This document shows, one piece after another, positions 8,619 through 17,055 of a DNA stretch of 64,000 nucleotides. The notes under the pieces were generated by a model. The model was not told the DNA's origin and made no database searches. It worked only from the letters and a program-made list of their open reading frames with translations. The stretch is taken from positions 1,537,501 to 1,601,500 of the forward strand of contig NZ_FNTJ01000001.1 of the NCBI RefSeq assembly GCF_900105185.1. Reading direction: 5' to 3'. Position 1 is the stretch's first letter. Every line of letters starts with the position of its first letter. The stretch comes from Pseudomonas saponiphila (GTDB lineage: Bacteria; Pseudomonadota; Gammaproteobacteria; Pseudomonadales; Pseudomonadaceae). Made by a program: the position numbers and the translations under genes.

Positions 8619-9962
8619 ATGACAACCGATGGCCACAGTTCACTCGCCGAGCGATTGACGGGCATTGATGAGATTGAATGCGTCACTGCGGATCTCAATG
8701 GCGTGCCGCGGGGCAAGGTGATGACCGCCGAGGGCTTCCTCGAAGGGCGGCGCTTGCAGATGGCTCGGGGGGTGCTGCTGCAATGCATCATGGGCGGGTA
8801 TCCGCCGGCGCGTTTTTACGGCAGCGACGACGGCGACCTGGCGCTCAATGCCGATCCTCGGCAGATTCATCGCCTGCCCTGGAGCCAGACGCCGCGGGCG
8901 CTGGCCATCTGTGACGCGGACGAGCTCAGTGGCGAAAGCTCGCGTCTGTCCACCCGGGGCCAGCTCAAGCAGGTAATCTCGCGTTATGCGGCCCTGGGCC
9001 TGGCGCCTGTGGTGGCCACTGAGCTTGAGTTCTTTGTGTTTGCGGCCAATGACGATCCCTCCCAGGCCTTCCGGCCGCCGGTGGGCCTGGATGGTCGGCG
9101 GGAAGAAGGGTATTCGGCGTTCAGTGTCAGCTCCAACAACGGCCTGCGGCCGTTCTTCAAGGAAGTCTACGAATGCATGGCGGCCCTGGGCTTGCCCCGC
9201 GATACGTTCATGCATGAGATGGGCGTCAGCCAGTTCGAGATCAATCTTTTGCATGGCGACCCGCTGCTGCTGGCGGATCAGACTTTCCTGTTCAAGCACT
9301 TGCTCAAGGAAGTGGCGCTCAAGCACGGATTGATCGTGGTCTGCATGGCCAAGCCGCTGGCCCGCACGCCCGGCAGTTCCATGCATATCCACCAGAGCCT
9401 GGTGGAGATCGGCAGTGGGCGGAATGTCTTCAGTGACGAGGCCGGGCAACCGACGGCGATGTTCCGTCATTTCATCGGCGGCTTGCAGGCCGGCCTGGCG
9501 GATTTCACCGCGTTGTTCGCGCCTAACGTGAACTCCTATCAACGCTTGTGCCATCCTTACGCTTCGCCGAACAATGCCTGCTGGTCTTATGACAACCGGG
9601 CTGCGGGGCTGCGCATACCGGCCAGTTCAGCGGTGGCGCGACGGGTGGAAAACCGCCTGCCGGGCGCGGATGCCAACCCGTATCTGGCCATCGCCGCCAG
9701 CCTGGCTGCGGGCCTGCATGGGATCGAGAATGAGCTGGAGCCCACGGCGGCGATCCAGGGTGAGTTTGAAGTGCCGGACAATTTGTCCCTGCCTTGTACC
9801 TTGCATGCGGCACTGGAGCGTCTGAAACGTAGTCAGTTGGCCAGGGAACTGTTCGGTACCGAGTTCATCGAAGGCTACATCGCTTCGAAGACCATGGAGT
9901 TGACCAGCTTCTTTGATGAAATCACTCCCTGGGAGCGGCGTGTGCTAGCGGCCCAGGCATAA
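8619..9962 (+). CDS. Glutamine synthetase family protein, probable gamma-glutamylpolyamine synthetase
   Basis: A 447-aa member of the glutamine synthetase family. Visible family features are the metal-binding ELEFF (E135, E137), the G252-x-x-S-M-H-I-H ATP/glutamate motif, NRAAGLRIP at 326-334, and the basic/acidic stretch RRVENRLPGADANPYL at 341-356. The N-terminal half differs from GlnA (no typical GIRGW core), and Pseudomonas genomes carry several such paralogs that ligate glutamate to putrescine or other polyamines for catabolism (PuuA/PauA type). The substrate cannot be read from sequence. It stands alone, with an MFS transporter gene 74 bp downstream that may be co-transcribed. Confidence 0.82.
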   Translation: MTTDGHSSLAERLTGIDEIECVTADLNGVPRGKVMTAEGFLEGRRLQMARGVLLQCIMGGYPPARFYGSDDGDLALNADPRQIHRLPWSQTPRALAICDADELSGESSRLSTRGQLKQVISRYAALGLAPVVATELEFFVFAANDDPSQAFRPPVGLDGRREEGYSAFSVSSNNGLRPFFKEVYECMAALGLPRDTFMHEMGVSQFEINLLHGDPLLLADQTFLFKHLLKEVALKHGLIVVCMAKPLARTPGSSMHIHQSLVEIGSGRNVFSDEAGQPTAMFRHFIGGLQAGLADFTALFAPNVNSYQRLCHPYASPNNACWSYDNRAAGLRIPASSAVARRVENRLPGADANPYLAIAASLAAGLHGIENELEPTAAIQGEFEVPDNLSLPCTLHAALERLKRSQLARELFGTEFIEGYIASKTMELTSFFDEITPWERRVLAAQA

Positions 9963-10036
9963 CCTAACCCGTCGCTGGCCGGGCCTCGATCTGTCAGGGG
10001 CCCGGCACCTCATTCAAGGAGCCGCTCGGAACGTCG

Positions 10037-11407
10037 ATGCGCCAAATCTGGAAATCCTTTCGAGCGCTTTATTTCGCCTCGCTGATGATGTTGATCGGCT
10101 CGGGCCTGCTCAGCACCTATCTGGCCCTGCGCCTGGCTGCCGATCATGTCGATGGCCTGTGGGTGGGGGCTCTGATGGCGGCGAACTATTTCGGCCTGGT
10201 ATTGGGCGGCAAGCTGGGTCATCGGCTGATTGCCCGGGTCGGACATATCCGTGCTTATGCCACCTGTGCCGGGATCGTCGGCGCGGCGGTGCTTGGGCAC
10301 GGTCTGGTGGACTGGCTGCCTGCCTGGCTGGTGCTGCGGATGATCGTCGGCCTGGGGATGATGTGTCAGTACATGGTCATCGAAAGCTGGCTCAATGAGC
10401 AGGCCGATGCCAATCAGCGTGGGCTTGTGTTCAGCGGCTACATGATCGCTTCTTATCTGGGGCTGGTGCTGGGTCAGTTGATACTGGTCATGCACCCGGC
10501 TCTGGGGCCGGAGCTGTTGATGCTGGTAGCCCTGTGCTTTGCCCTGTGTCTGGTGCCGGTGGCCATGACCCGGCGTATTCACCCGGCACCTCTGCACCCG
10601 GCGCCAATGGAACCGCGGTTCTTTATCAAGCGGGTGCCGCAGTCCTTGAGTACCGTGCTGGGCTCGGGCCTGATCGTCGGCTCGTTCTACGGTCTGGCGC
10701 CGCTCTACGCCTCGCAGCAGGGGCTTAGCACCGAGCAGGTGGGCCTGTTCATGGGGAGCTGCATCTTTGCCGGGCTGGTGGTGCAATGGCCGCTGGGCTG
10801 GTTGTCGGATCGTTATGACCGGGCGCTGTTGATTCGTTGTTTTGCCTTGTTCCTGGCGGTTGTGGCCTTGCCCCTGGCGGTCCTGCCGGCAGTGCCTCTG
10901 GAGCTGCTGTTCGTCCTCGGATTCCTCTGTTCGCTGGTGCAGTTCTGCCTTTATCCGCTGGCGGTGGCTTTTTCCAATGACCATGTGGAAAGCGATCGAC
11001 GGGTGTCGCTGACGGCGATGTTGTTGGTCACTTATGGCGTTGGGGCGAGTGTCGGCCCGTTGGTGGCTGGGGTGCTGATGAAGCTGTTTGGCAGCCAGAT
11101 GCTCTATGCCTTCTTCAGTTTCTTTGCCCTGGTGCTGGTCTGGCGGATTCGACCGAAGGCGGTGACCAATCTGCATCAGGTGGACGACGCGCCGCTGCAT
11201 CACGTGGCAATGCCGGACAGTATGTCCAGTTCGCCTTTGGTGGCGGCTCTCGATCCGCGGGTAGACGAGCAGGTGGTCCAGGATCAGATGCAGACCGCTC
11301 CCGTGCCGGACCCCGCTGCGCCTGCAGGGGCCGATACGCCGCAAGCGACGGATGAGGGGGTGCCCGAGGATTGCGCTCGGGATCACCTGAGCGGGGCCAG
11401 GCCCTAG
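10037..11407 (+). CDS. MFS transporter (YcaD-like) with hydrophilic C-terminal tail
   Basis: A 456-aa inner-membrane protein with about twelve hydrophobic segments and a GWLSDRYDRALLI cytoplasmic loop typical of the major facilitator superfamily. It resembles the YcaD-type putative permeases. After the last membrane segment (around residue 375) comes an unusual 75-residue polar tail rich in Asp, Pro and Ala. No substrate can be inferred; its position behind a polyamine-ligase-like gene allows, but does not show, a role in amine uptake or export. Confidence 0.85.
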   Translation: MRQIWKSFRALYFASLMMLIGSGLLSTYLALRLAADHVDGLWVGALMAANYFGLVLGGKLGHRLIARVGHIRAYATCAGIVGAAVLGHGLVDWLPAWLVLRMIVGLGMMCQYMVIESWLNEQADANQRGLVFSGYMIASYLGLVLGQLILVMHPALGPELLMLVALCFALCLVPVAMTRRIHPAPLHPAPMEPRFFIKRVPQSLSTVLGSGLIVGSFYGLAPLYASQQGLSTEQVGLFMGSCIFAGLVVQWPLGWLSDRYDRALLIRCFALFLAVVALPLAVLPAVPLELLFVLGFLCSLVQFCLYPLAVAFSNDHVESDRRVSLTAMLLVTYGVGASVGPLVAGVLMKLFGSQMLYAFFSFFALVLVWRIRPKAVTNLHQVDDAPLHHVAMPDSMSSSPLVAALDPRVDEQVVQDQMQTAPVPDPAAPAGADTPQATDEGVPEDCARDHLSGARP

Positions 11408-11412
11408 AAATG

Positions 11413-11448
11413 CAAAACGGGCAGTTGCCGCAAGGCACTGCCCGTTTT
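11413..11448. terminator. Bidirectional intrinsic terminator
   Basis: AAAACGGGCAGTTGCC and GGCACTGCCCGTTTT form a long stem with one mismatch around GCAA. With A and T runs on both sides it serves the MFS gene on the plus strand and flgZ on the minus strand. Confidence 0.9.
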
Positions 11449-11465
11449 CATTGGTGTCTGCTGAA

Positions 11466-12212
11466 TCAGAGGTCGTCTTTGTCGAAGCGCCGTGCTTCAC
11501 GCTGCAACTGATAGACGAAGCGCTCTACCTGGCGCTGGACCAGGCCGCTCATGTTATGAAAGCGCACGCCGGCAAAAGTGGTGTCGATGCGTTCTTCGTG
11601 ATGCAGGTAACGCAGCTCGACCGGGGCGGTCATGTTGCCGAAGGGCAGGGCGGCGATGAAACGTTCGTATACCTGACCCAGTTGCAGGCGCGAGGAAATA
11701 TCACCATCGAAGCGCAACTTGCAGCCGGTGGCGGAGATATCCAGCAACTTGCCTGTCAACGGTGATTTGAGTTTTTCGCCGCTCAGTTCGATATCCACCA
11801 ACTGCGCCAGTTTGAGTGCGGCACGGAAAGCGTTGCGGCGTTGATGGTAAACCACCTCGTCCGGCAAGGTAGTGCGGTAGCAGCGACCGCCATTGGACTC
11901 GTCCAGGGTTGGAGTGCCATTGCTTTCCCAGGCGATGCGCACGCCTTCATGAAAACCTTCAACGCGAAACGGCTCGCCTGCCAGAAGGAAGCGCTCGCCA
12001 TCGCGGGGAATCATTTCATCGAGCGCAATCATGTTGCTGTCGCGGTCCACTTCCACCAGGTAGCTCTGGAAACGCTGGCTGCGCTCATGGAAAGTGATGA
12101 TCAGCGGGTCGTGGCTCTCTTGCAGCAGCCGCAGGTTGGAGGAAATTTCCAACGCAGTGGTGAACACCTTGGGTGGCTGCGGAGCATCTTCCGCGTTTGA
12201 GGCGTTGAACAC
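11466..12212 (-). CDS. flgZ: Flagellar brake protein, PilZ c-di-GMP receptor (YcgR/FlgZ)
   Basis: A 248-aa protein with an N-terminal YcgR domain (about 1-120) and a C-terminal PilZ domain (about 125-240). The c-di-GMP signature is visible: an arginine-rich QRRNAFRA segment, followed by [11 protein letters not shown] (the D/NxSxxG motif). In Pseudomonas this protein binds c-di-GMP and slows or reprograms flagellar rotation. The start codon is GTG at 12212, with a GGAG 11 bases upstream. It lies downstream of flgM-flgN in the same direction, with a 96-bp gap holding a hairpin. Confidence 0.92.
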   Translation of the reverse strand: MFNASNAEDAPQPPKVFTTALEISSNLRLLQESHDPLIITFHERSQRFQSYLVEVDRDSNMIALDEMIPRDGERFLLAGEPFRVEGFHEGVRIAWESNGTPTLDESNGGRCYRTTLPDEVVYHQRRNAFRAALKLAQLVDIELSGEKLKSPLTGKLLDISATGCKLRFDGDISSRLQLGQVYERFIAALPFGNMTAPVELRYLHHEERIDTTFAGVRFHNMSGLVQRQVERFVYQLQREARRFDKDDL

Positions 12213-12252
12213 GGTTCATCAATCTCCAGACAAAATACAACTACACGCAGGA

Positions 12253-12269
12253 GCTGGCATTCTGCCAGC
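12253..12269 (-). other. Hairpin between flgN and flgZ
   Basis: GCTGGCA TTC TGCCAGC, a perfect 7-bp stem with a 3-base loop and no T tract. It may modulate read-through or protect the flgMN message. Confidence 0.4.
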
Positions 12270-12308
12270 ATGTTTCACGGCTTGGTAGCACGCGCTCATT
12301 TTTGGGGT

Positions 12309-12776
12309 TTAAGCCTGACTGAGTGGGCGTGGCTTCGCAAGCATGGAGGTAGAGCCGCGGGCGTCATATAGGGCTGGGGGTTCGCCGCCGTTGAGGATTT
12401 TCAACTGATTGGCAGTGCTGGCCTGCTGAATCTGGATCGAGCGGCCATTGAGTTCATTGGTGGCCTGGCAGTCGGCGAGCAGTTGGGTCAGTCGGCTGCC
12501 CTGCTCAAGCAGCTGATCGCCCACGCTCGAGTGACTGGCCAGTTGTTCGAGGCCGGCACGATTGGTTGGCAGGTTCAGGCTGGCGAGGATCTCTGTGCGT
12601 TTGCGGCCATGCTGTTCCAGCAAAATGACCAGGGCTTGCTTCTGCGCCAGAATATTCTCCAGCAACGGCATGTCACGACCGTGCAGGGCTACGGATTCGG
12701 CTCTGAGCAGTTCCAGCAGTTGTTGTGCTGGGGCAAGGTCATCGTTGATCAGTTGCAGTAGATTCGTGTCGTGCAT
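12309..12776 (-). CDS. flgN: Flagella synthesis chaperone FlgN
   Basis: A 155-aa all-helical cytosolic protein with the FlgN family pattern: LLQLINDDLAPAQQLLELL at the N-terminus and a long amphipathic coiled region to about residue 120. FlgN is the export chaperone of the hook-filament junction proteins FlgK and FlgL. The gene follows flgM by 48 bp and is probably transcribed with it from the FliA promoter upstream of flgM. Confidence 0.9.
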   Translation of the reverse strand: MHDTNLLQLINDDLAPAQQLLELLRAESVALHGRDMPLLENILAQKQALVILLEQHGRKRTEILASLNLPTNRAGLEQLASHSSVGDQLLEQGSRLTQLLADCQATNELNGRSIQIQQASTANQLKILNGGEPPALYDARGSTSMLAKPRPLSQA

Positions 12777-12824
12777 GGCTGGCCTTGGGAGTTAAGCGTC
12801 CAAAAGCCTGGCGCAAGCCTGAGG

Positions 12825-13142
12825 CTAGCGCTGGGCTTCGAAGTTGAGCAGTTTGCTGGCTACACGGTTGCTGTCGACCTTGTAGCTGCCATCGGCAATG
12901 GCTTGCTTCAACTCGGCCACTCGGGCCTTGTCGACAGCAGGCTGATCGCGCAGCTTGTCGGTGATTTTCTGCAACTGTTGAGCCTCATTGCTGAGGTGTA
13001 CCGATTCCCCGCTTTTGCTGGTCTCGGCTGCAGTTGCCAGCGGCACGGACTTGCCGGCATCGCCGGTTTCCTTGCTGGTGCTGGTGCGCGTACTGCCTGT
13101 CAGTAAAGGGGAGCTGTTTAAACGGCTGAAGTCGATGACCAT
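12825..13142 (-). CDS. flgM: Anti-sigma-28 factor FlgM
   Basis: A 105-aa protein whose C-terminal half carries the conserved FliA-binding helices ([20 protein letters not shown], then [18 protein letters not shown]). FlgM holds sigma-28 inactive until it is exported through the completed hook-basal body. I chose the ATG at 13142, giving MVIDFSRLN, the usual Pseudomonas N-terminus. The longer open frame upstream crosses the FliA promoter and is not translated. Confidence 0.95.
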   Translation of the reverse strand: MVIDFSRLNSSPLLTGSTRTSTSKETGDAGKSVPLATAAETSKSGESVHLSNEAQQLQKITDKLRDQPAVDKARVAELKQAIADGSYKVDSNRVASKLLNFEAQR

Positions 13143-13180
13143 GATGAAGAAAACCTCTGGGTATTTGGACGCTTGCCATG

Positions 13181-13207
13181 TTTTCGGCCATACCCTGAAA
13201 AACTTTA
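13181..13207 (-). promoter_or_regulatory. Sigma-28 (FliA) promoter of flgM-flgN
   Basis: On the minus strand: TAAAGTTT (13207-13200), 11-base spacer, GCCGAAAA (13188-13181). The -35 equals the enterobacterial FliA consensus and the -10 differs at one base. Transcription would start about 30 nt before flgM, giving the classical autoregulatory loop in which FliA drives its own anti-sigma factor. Confidence 0.88.
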
Positions 13208-13293
13208 GGCTCGATTGTCGATAAGCCAACGCAGGCATCTGCGACCTTGGATTGGCCACAGTTTAGGGAACGAGCGAGTCGAGCGCCAGATAT

Positions 13294-14055
13294 CTACATG
13301 GCAACTTCCACCTGGCCAGGTGCGGTGACGCGAGCCTTGATCACCCGTTGCGAATTCAGGTTCTTGACCCGAATCTGCTCGCTCATGCCGCCATTAGACA
13401 GTGCTTCCCCCGGCATTCGTACATTCAGGGTGCCGCTGCGTGCCGAGATCACTACGTGATCGCCTTTGCGCACCACTTCAGCCTGTTCCAGATGACCCAG
13501 GGTAATCAGTTGGTCGGCGACCATTGGTCGGACAAGTTTCTGGCCAATGGCCTGATCTACCGAGGTCAGGTAGCCCTGATTGCTCTGGCTGATGTCCCGC
13601 TCGCGCAGCACGACGTCTTCGGGCTCAATGATGCTGGCGCGTTTGAGTGGTCGTGAGCTGGTGACCACTTCGCGGAACAGTTTGACCTGCGCCGGGACGA
13701 ATACGGTCCAGGGCGAGCCGCCTTCGCAGCGTACCTTGACCGTGACCCTGCCCAGTGGCTGGGCAGGGCTTTCCAGGCTCGCTGTCAATTCCTTGTCGCA
13801 CGCGGGCATGTGCATACGGGGATCCAGCTGGTTGACCTGAATTTCGTAGCGCCCTTCCGTTTGACTGGTAGCCAGGTAGTCTTCTACCGTGAATTCAAGA
13901 AACCCTTGAGTGACGCCGATAAGTAGATCAGGCAGGGTGACCGAATCAGCAACGGCAGGGCCGCCAGGGTTTAAGATACACAAGGCCGACAGCCCGCAGA
14001 GCAATGTGCGATAGGGGGATGTCAGGCGTCGGAAAAATGTCGTTTTTGCGTTCAT
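13294..14055 (-). CDS. flgA: Flagellar P-ring assembly chaperone FlgA
   Basis: A 253-aa periplasmic protein with an N-terminal signal sequence (about 1-37, cleavage near AVA-DS) and a C-terminal SAF domain (about 120-250), ending in LNSQRVIKARVTAPGQVEVAM. FlgA chaperones FlgI during P-ring assembly. The ATG at 14055 has no Shine-Dalgarno sequence, but it is the start that gives a proper signal peptide with Arg residues. A sigma-54-type element ends only 12 bp upstream (see findings). The gene is divergent from cheV and separated from flgM by 151 bp. Confidence 0.93.
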   Translation of the reverse strand: MNAKTTFFRRLTSPYRTLLCGLSALCILNPGGPAVADSVTLPDLLIGVTQGFLEFTVEDYLATSQTEGRYEIQVNQLDPRMHMPACDKELTASLESPAQPLGRVTVKVRCEGGSPWTVFVPAQVKLFREVVTSSRPLKRASIIEPEDVVLRERDISQSNQGYLTSVDQAIGQKLVRPMVADQLITLGHLEQAEVVRKGDHVVISARSGTLNVRMPGEALSNGGMSEQIRVKNLNSQRVIKARVTAPGQVEVAM

Positions 14056-14066
14056 AACAGTTAAAA

Positions 14067-14082
14067 AGCAAGCGCCGTGCCG
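14067..14082 (-). promoter_or_regulatory. Sigma-54 promoter candidate for flgA
   Basis: Read on the minus strand, CGGCAC-GGCGC-TTGCT matches the TGGCAC-N5-TTGCT consensus at every fixed position but the first. The predicted start of transcription is near 14056, one base before the flgA ATG, so the message would be essentially leaderless. FleQ/RpoN control of flgA is what I recall for P. aeruginosa. Confidence 0.6.
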
Positions 14083-14130
14083 TTTAGCAATGAGCGTGCG
14101 TCGGATCTTAAAGCTTTGGGGAGTCTGGGC

Positions 14131-15063
14131 ATGGCTGGTGTAATGGATTCGGTAAACCAGCGCACGCAATTGGTTGGGCAGAATCGCCTGGAACTGCTGC
14201 TGTTCCGTCTGGACGGTGAGCAGCTTTACGGGATCAACGTTTTCAAGGTTCGCGAGGTGCTGCAATGCCCCAAGCTGACTCTGATGCCCAAATCCAATCC
14301 TGTGGTGTGCGGTGTCGCGAATATTCGAGGGGCGACCATTCCGATCCTGGATCTGGCAATGGCTACGGGTTCTGGTGGGTTGAAGGATCAGAGCAGCCCG
14401 TTCGTTATCATCACTGAGTACAACACCAAGACCCAAGGGTTTCTGGTGCGCTCAGTGGAGCGCATCGTCAATATGAACTGGGAAGAAATTCATCCGCCAC
14501 CCAAGGGAACCGGTCGCGATCACTACTTGACCGCTGTGACCCGGGTGGACAACCAGTTGGTCGAAATCATCGACGTGGAAAAAATATTGGCGGAAGTCGC
14601 GCCGACCTCGGAATCGATTTCGGCGGGCGTGGTGGATCTTGAAACCCAGCACAAGGCCGTTTCACTGCGGGTGCTGACCGTCGACGATTCGTCGGTGGCG
14701 CGCAAGCAGGTCACTCGCTGCCTGCAGACCGTGGGTGTCGAGGTAGTGGCTTTGAACGATGGGCGACAAGCGTTGGACTACTTGCGCAAGCTGGTGGATG
14801 AGGGCAAGAAGCCGGAAGAGGAATTCCTCATGATGATTTCCGACATCGAGATGCCCGAAATGGACGGCTACACCCTCACGGCCGAGATACGTAATGATCC
14901 ACGCATGCAAAAGCTGCATATCATCCTGCATACTTCGTTGTCAGGGGTGTTCAATCAGGCGATGGTGAAGAAGGTCGGTGCCGATGACTTCCTTGCCAAG
15001 TTCCGTCCTGACGACCTGGCTTCCCGGGTAGTTGACCGGATCAAAGCAGCAGACCACAGCTGA
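14131..15063 (+). CDS. cheV: Chemotaxis coupling protein CheV
   Basis: A 310-aa fusion of a CheW domain (about 18-155) and a C-terminal receiver (about 180-305, phospho-acceptor D238 in ISDIEMPEMDG, acidic D185-D186). CheV couples chemoreceptors to CheA, and its receiver tunes adaptation. The start ATG at 14131 has GGGGAG seven bases upstream; the open frame extends 18 codons further without a site. It is followed 44 bp later by cheR, and lies next to flgA, flgM and flgN, the usual Pseudomonas order. Confidence 0.94.
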   Translation: MAGVMDSVNQRTQLVGQNRLELLLFRLDGEQLYGINVFKVREVLQCPKLTLMPKSNPVVCGVANIRGATIPILDLAMATGSGGLKDQSSPFVIITEYNTKTQGFLVRSVERIVNMNWEEIHPPPKGTGRDHYLTAVTRVDNQLVEIIDVEKILAEVAPTSESISAGVVDLETQHKAVSLRVLTVDDSSVARKQVTRCLQTVGVEVVALNDGRQALDYLRKLVDEGKKPEEEFLMMISDIEMPEMDGYTLTAEIRNDPRMQKLHIILHTSLSGVFNQAMVKKVGADDFLAKFRPDDLASRVVDRIKAADHS

Positions 15064-15107
15064 GGGCATCAGCCCCTGGCGGACATAAGATTTAAGAGGC
15101 GGCAGCA

Positions 15108-15935
15108 TTGTCTACGGGTAATTTGGATTTTGAACAGTTCCGGGTCTTCCTGGAAAAAGCCTGTGGTATTTTGCTCGGGGAAAATAAGCAATATCTCGTC
15201 TCGAGCCGTCTCAACAAACTGATGGAGCAGCAAGGTCTAAAAACCTTGGGTGAGCTGGTTCAGCGGATTCAGACCCAGCCGCGCAGCGGATTGCGCGAGA
15301 TGGTGGTGGACGCGATGACGACCAACGAAACCTTGTGGTTTCGTGACACCTATCCCTTCGAAGTCCTGAAGAACAAGGTGCTTCCCGAAGCGATCAAGGC
15401 CAGCCCCAACCAACGTTTGCGGATCTGGTCGGCGGCTTGCTCGTCGGGGCAGGAACCCTATTCGTTGTCGATGTCCATCGATGAGTTCGAGCGCAGCAAC
15501 ATGGGCCAGTTGAAGATGGGGGTGCAGATCGTTGCCACCGACCTGTCCGGAACCATGCTCAACAACTGCAAGACCGGCGAATATGACAGCCTGGCAATTG
15601 GGCGCGGCCTTTCTGCCGAGCGCCTGCAGCGTTACTTCGATCCCAAGGGGCCGGGACGCTGGGTGGTCAAGGCGCCGATCAAGAGTCGAGTGGAGTTTCG
15701 CTCGTTCAACCTGCTGGACAGCTATGCCAGCCTGGGCAAGTTCGATGTCGTGTTTTGCCGCAATGTGCTGATCTACTTCTCGGCCGAGGTCAAGAAAGAC
15801 ATCCTGATGCGCATTCACAGCACTCTGAAACCTGGCGGTTATCTGTTTCTGGGGGCTTCCGAAGCGCTCAATGGCCTGCCGGACCATTACCAGATGGTGC
15901 AATGCAGCCCGGGGATCATCTACCAGGCGAAGTGA
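15108..15935 (+). CDS. cheR: Chemotaxis protein methyltransferase CheR
   Basis: A 275-aa SAM-dependent methyltransferase that methylates glutamates on chemoreceptors. It has the N-terminal helical CheR domain (1-75), the TTNETLWFRD motif (71-80), the SAM-binding WSAACSSGQEPYS (107-119), and VVFCRNVLIYF near residue 215. The start codon is TTG at 15108, preceded by GAGG with eight bases spacing. It forms a cheV-cheR unit closed by a strong terminator at 15954-15983. Confidence 0.94.
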   Translation: MSTGNLDFEQFRVFLEKACGILLGENKQYLVSSRLNKLMEQQGLKTLGELVQRIQTQPRSGLREMVVDAMTTNETLWFRDTYPFEVLKNKVLPEAIKASPNQRLRIWSAACSSGQEPYSLSMSIDEFERSNMGQLKMGVQIVATDLSGTMLNNCKTGEYDSLAIGRGLSAERLQRYFDPKGPGRWVVKAPIKSRVEFRSFNLLDSYASLGKFDVVFCRNVLIYFSAEVKKDILMRIHSTLKPGGYLFLGASEALNGLPDHYQMVQCSPGIIYQAK

Positions 15936-15953
15936 TCGACAGTTGCAGTAACG

Positions 15954-15983
15954 AAAAGGAGGCCATAAGGCCTCCTTTTTTGT
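15954..15983 (+). terminator. cheV-cheR intrinsic terminator
   Basis: AAAAGGAGGCC-ATAA-GGCCTCCTTTTTT: a perfect stem with a tetraloop and a T run, 19 bases after cheR. It isolates cheVR from flgBCDE. Confidence 0.95.
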
Positions 15984-16026
15984 GCGCGTCAGTTTCTTGC
16001 AAGCAGTGGCAAATGCGGCAGGGCAC

Positions 16027-16103
16027 TTGCCGCTTTGCCGGCGATTCGCGGAAGGCCATTGCCGCTTTTCTGGCATTGCCGGCTTGCCGCTGTCGGCAAT
16101 GCC
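16027..16103 (+). promoter_or_regulatory. Candidate enhancer region for the flgB sigma-54 promoter
   Basis: TTGCCG occurs at 16027, 16035, 16059, 16076 and 16084, with the inverse CGGCAA at 16094. Within it GGCATTGCCG (16073-16082) and CGGCAATGCC (16094-16103) form a perfect 10-bp inverted repeat with an 11-bp spacer. It lies roughly 50-130 bp before the predicted transcription start, a usual place for a sigma-54 activator such as FleR or FleQ. The factor is inferred. Confidence 0.5.
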
Positions 16104-16126
16104 TTGATTTACGGGGCTTCATGACT

Positions 16127-16142
16127 TGGCACGTAGCTTGCT
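16127..16142 (+). promoter_or_regulatory. Sigma-54 promoter of flgBCDE
   Basis: TGGCAC-GTAGC-TTGCT is a perfect match to the TGGCAC-N5-TTGCW consensus, 43 bp before the flgB start codon. It is consistent with RpoN-dependent, FleR- or FleQ-activated transcription of rod and hook genes. Confidence 0.92.
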
Positions 16143-16185
16143 AAGTCCAGATTACGAAAAATCAGGTCACCCAAAGGTTTCCGAC

Positions 16186-16593
16186 ATGAGCATCAGCTTC
16201 GATAAAGCGCTCGGTATCCACGAACAGGCTCTTGGCTTTCGCGCCAAGCGCGCCGAAGTGCTGGCCAACAACATCGCCAACGCCGACACCCCGAACTACA
16301 AGGCTCGGGATCTGGACTTTTCCGCCGTGCTCGCCGAGCAAAATGAAAAGGTCAAGAACGGCACCTTCGCGTTGAACATGACCAACACCCGGCATATCGA
16401 AGCCCAGGGCCTGAGCAGTGGCGATGAGTCGCTGTTGTATCGGACCCCGATGCAGCCTTCGATTGACCAGAACACCGTGGACGCCCAGCTGGAGCAATCG
16501 AGCTATGCGCAGAACTCGGTGGACTTCCAGGCCAGCTTCACGCTGCTCAACAGCAAATTCAAAGGGCTGGTAGCAGCCCTGCGCGGAGAGTAA
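16186..16593 (+). CDS. flgB: Flagellar basal-body rod protein FlgB
   Basis: A 135-aa proximal rod protein with the conserved N-terminal rod motif ANNIANADTPNYKARDLDF (about 27-45) and a C-terminal coiled helix. The start ATG at 16186 gives MSISFDKALG, the typical N-terminus; the longer frame upstream runs through the sigma-54 promoter. First gene of flgBCDE. Confidence 0.96.
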   Translation: MSISFDKALGIHEQALGFRAKRAEVLANNIANADTPNYKARDLDFSAVLAEQNEKVKNGTFALNMTNTRHIEAQGLSSGDESLLYRTPMQPSIDQNTVDAQLEQSSYAQNSVDFQASFTLLNSKFKGLVAALRGE

Positions 16594-16596
16594 TCC

Positions 16597-17040
16597 ATGT
16601 CCCTCGCCAGTGTTTTCAATATTGCCGGTAGTGGCATGAGCGCTCAGACCACGCGTCTGAACACCGTCGCCAGTAACATCGCCAACGCCGAGAGCGTGTC
16701 GTCGAGCATCGACCAGACCTATCGCGCGCGTCATCCGGTATTCGCCACCATGTTCCAGGGTGCCCAGAGCGGCGGCAGCGATTCGCTGTTTCAGAACCAG
16801 GACGCTGCAGGCCAGGGCGTGCAGGTGCTGGGTGTGGTGGAAGACCAGAGCAATCTGGAAGCTCGCTACGAACCGAACCATCCGGCCGCCGACGCAAAGG
16901 GTTACGTCTACTACCCCAACGTCAACGTGGTGGAAGAAATGGCCGACATGATTTCTGCCAGCCGCTCGTTCCAGACCAACGCTGAAATGATGAACACCGC
17001 CAAAACCATGATGCAGAAGGTCCTGACCCTCGGTCAGTGA
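16597..17040 (+). CDS. flgC: Flagellar basal-body rod protein FlgC
   Basis: A 147-aa proximal rod protein. It has the N-terminal SGMSAQTTRLNTVASNIANAE rod signature and the C-terminal PNVNVVEEMADMISASRSFQ helix shared by axial flagellar proteins. It starts 3 bases after the flgB stop, indicating coupled translation. Confidence 0.96.
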   Translation: MSLASVFNIAGSGMSAQTTRLNTVASNIANAESVSSSIDQTYRARHPVFATMFQGAQSGGSDSLFQNQDAAGQGVQVLGVVEDQSNLEARYEPNHPAADAKGYVYYPNVNVVEEMADMISASRSFQTNAEMMNTAKTMMQKVLTLGQ

Positions 17041-17055
17041 TAAGGGGCGAAGCCA

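Noticed and set aside
14061..14086. Possible sigma-28 promoter for cheV (TTAAAAAG ... GCCGTTTA)
   Set aside because: The spacer is 9-10 bases instead of 11 and the -10 has two mismatches. The same bases form the better sigma-54 element on the other strand.
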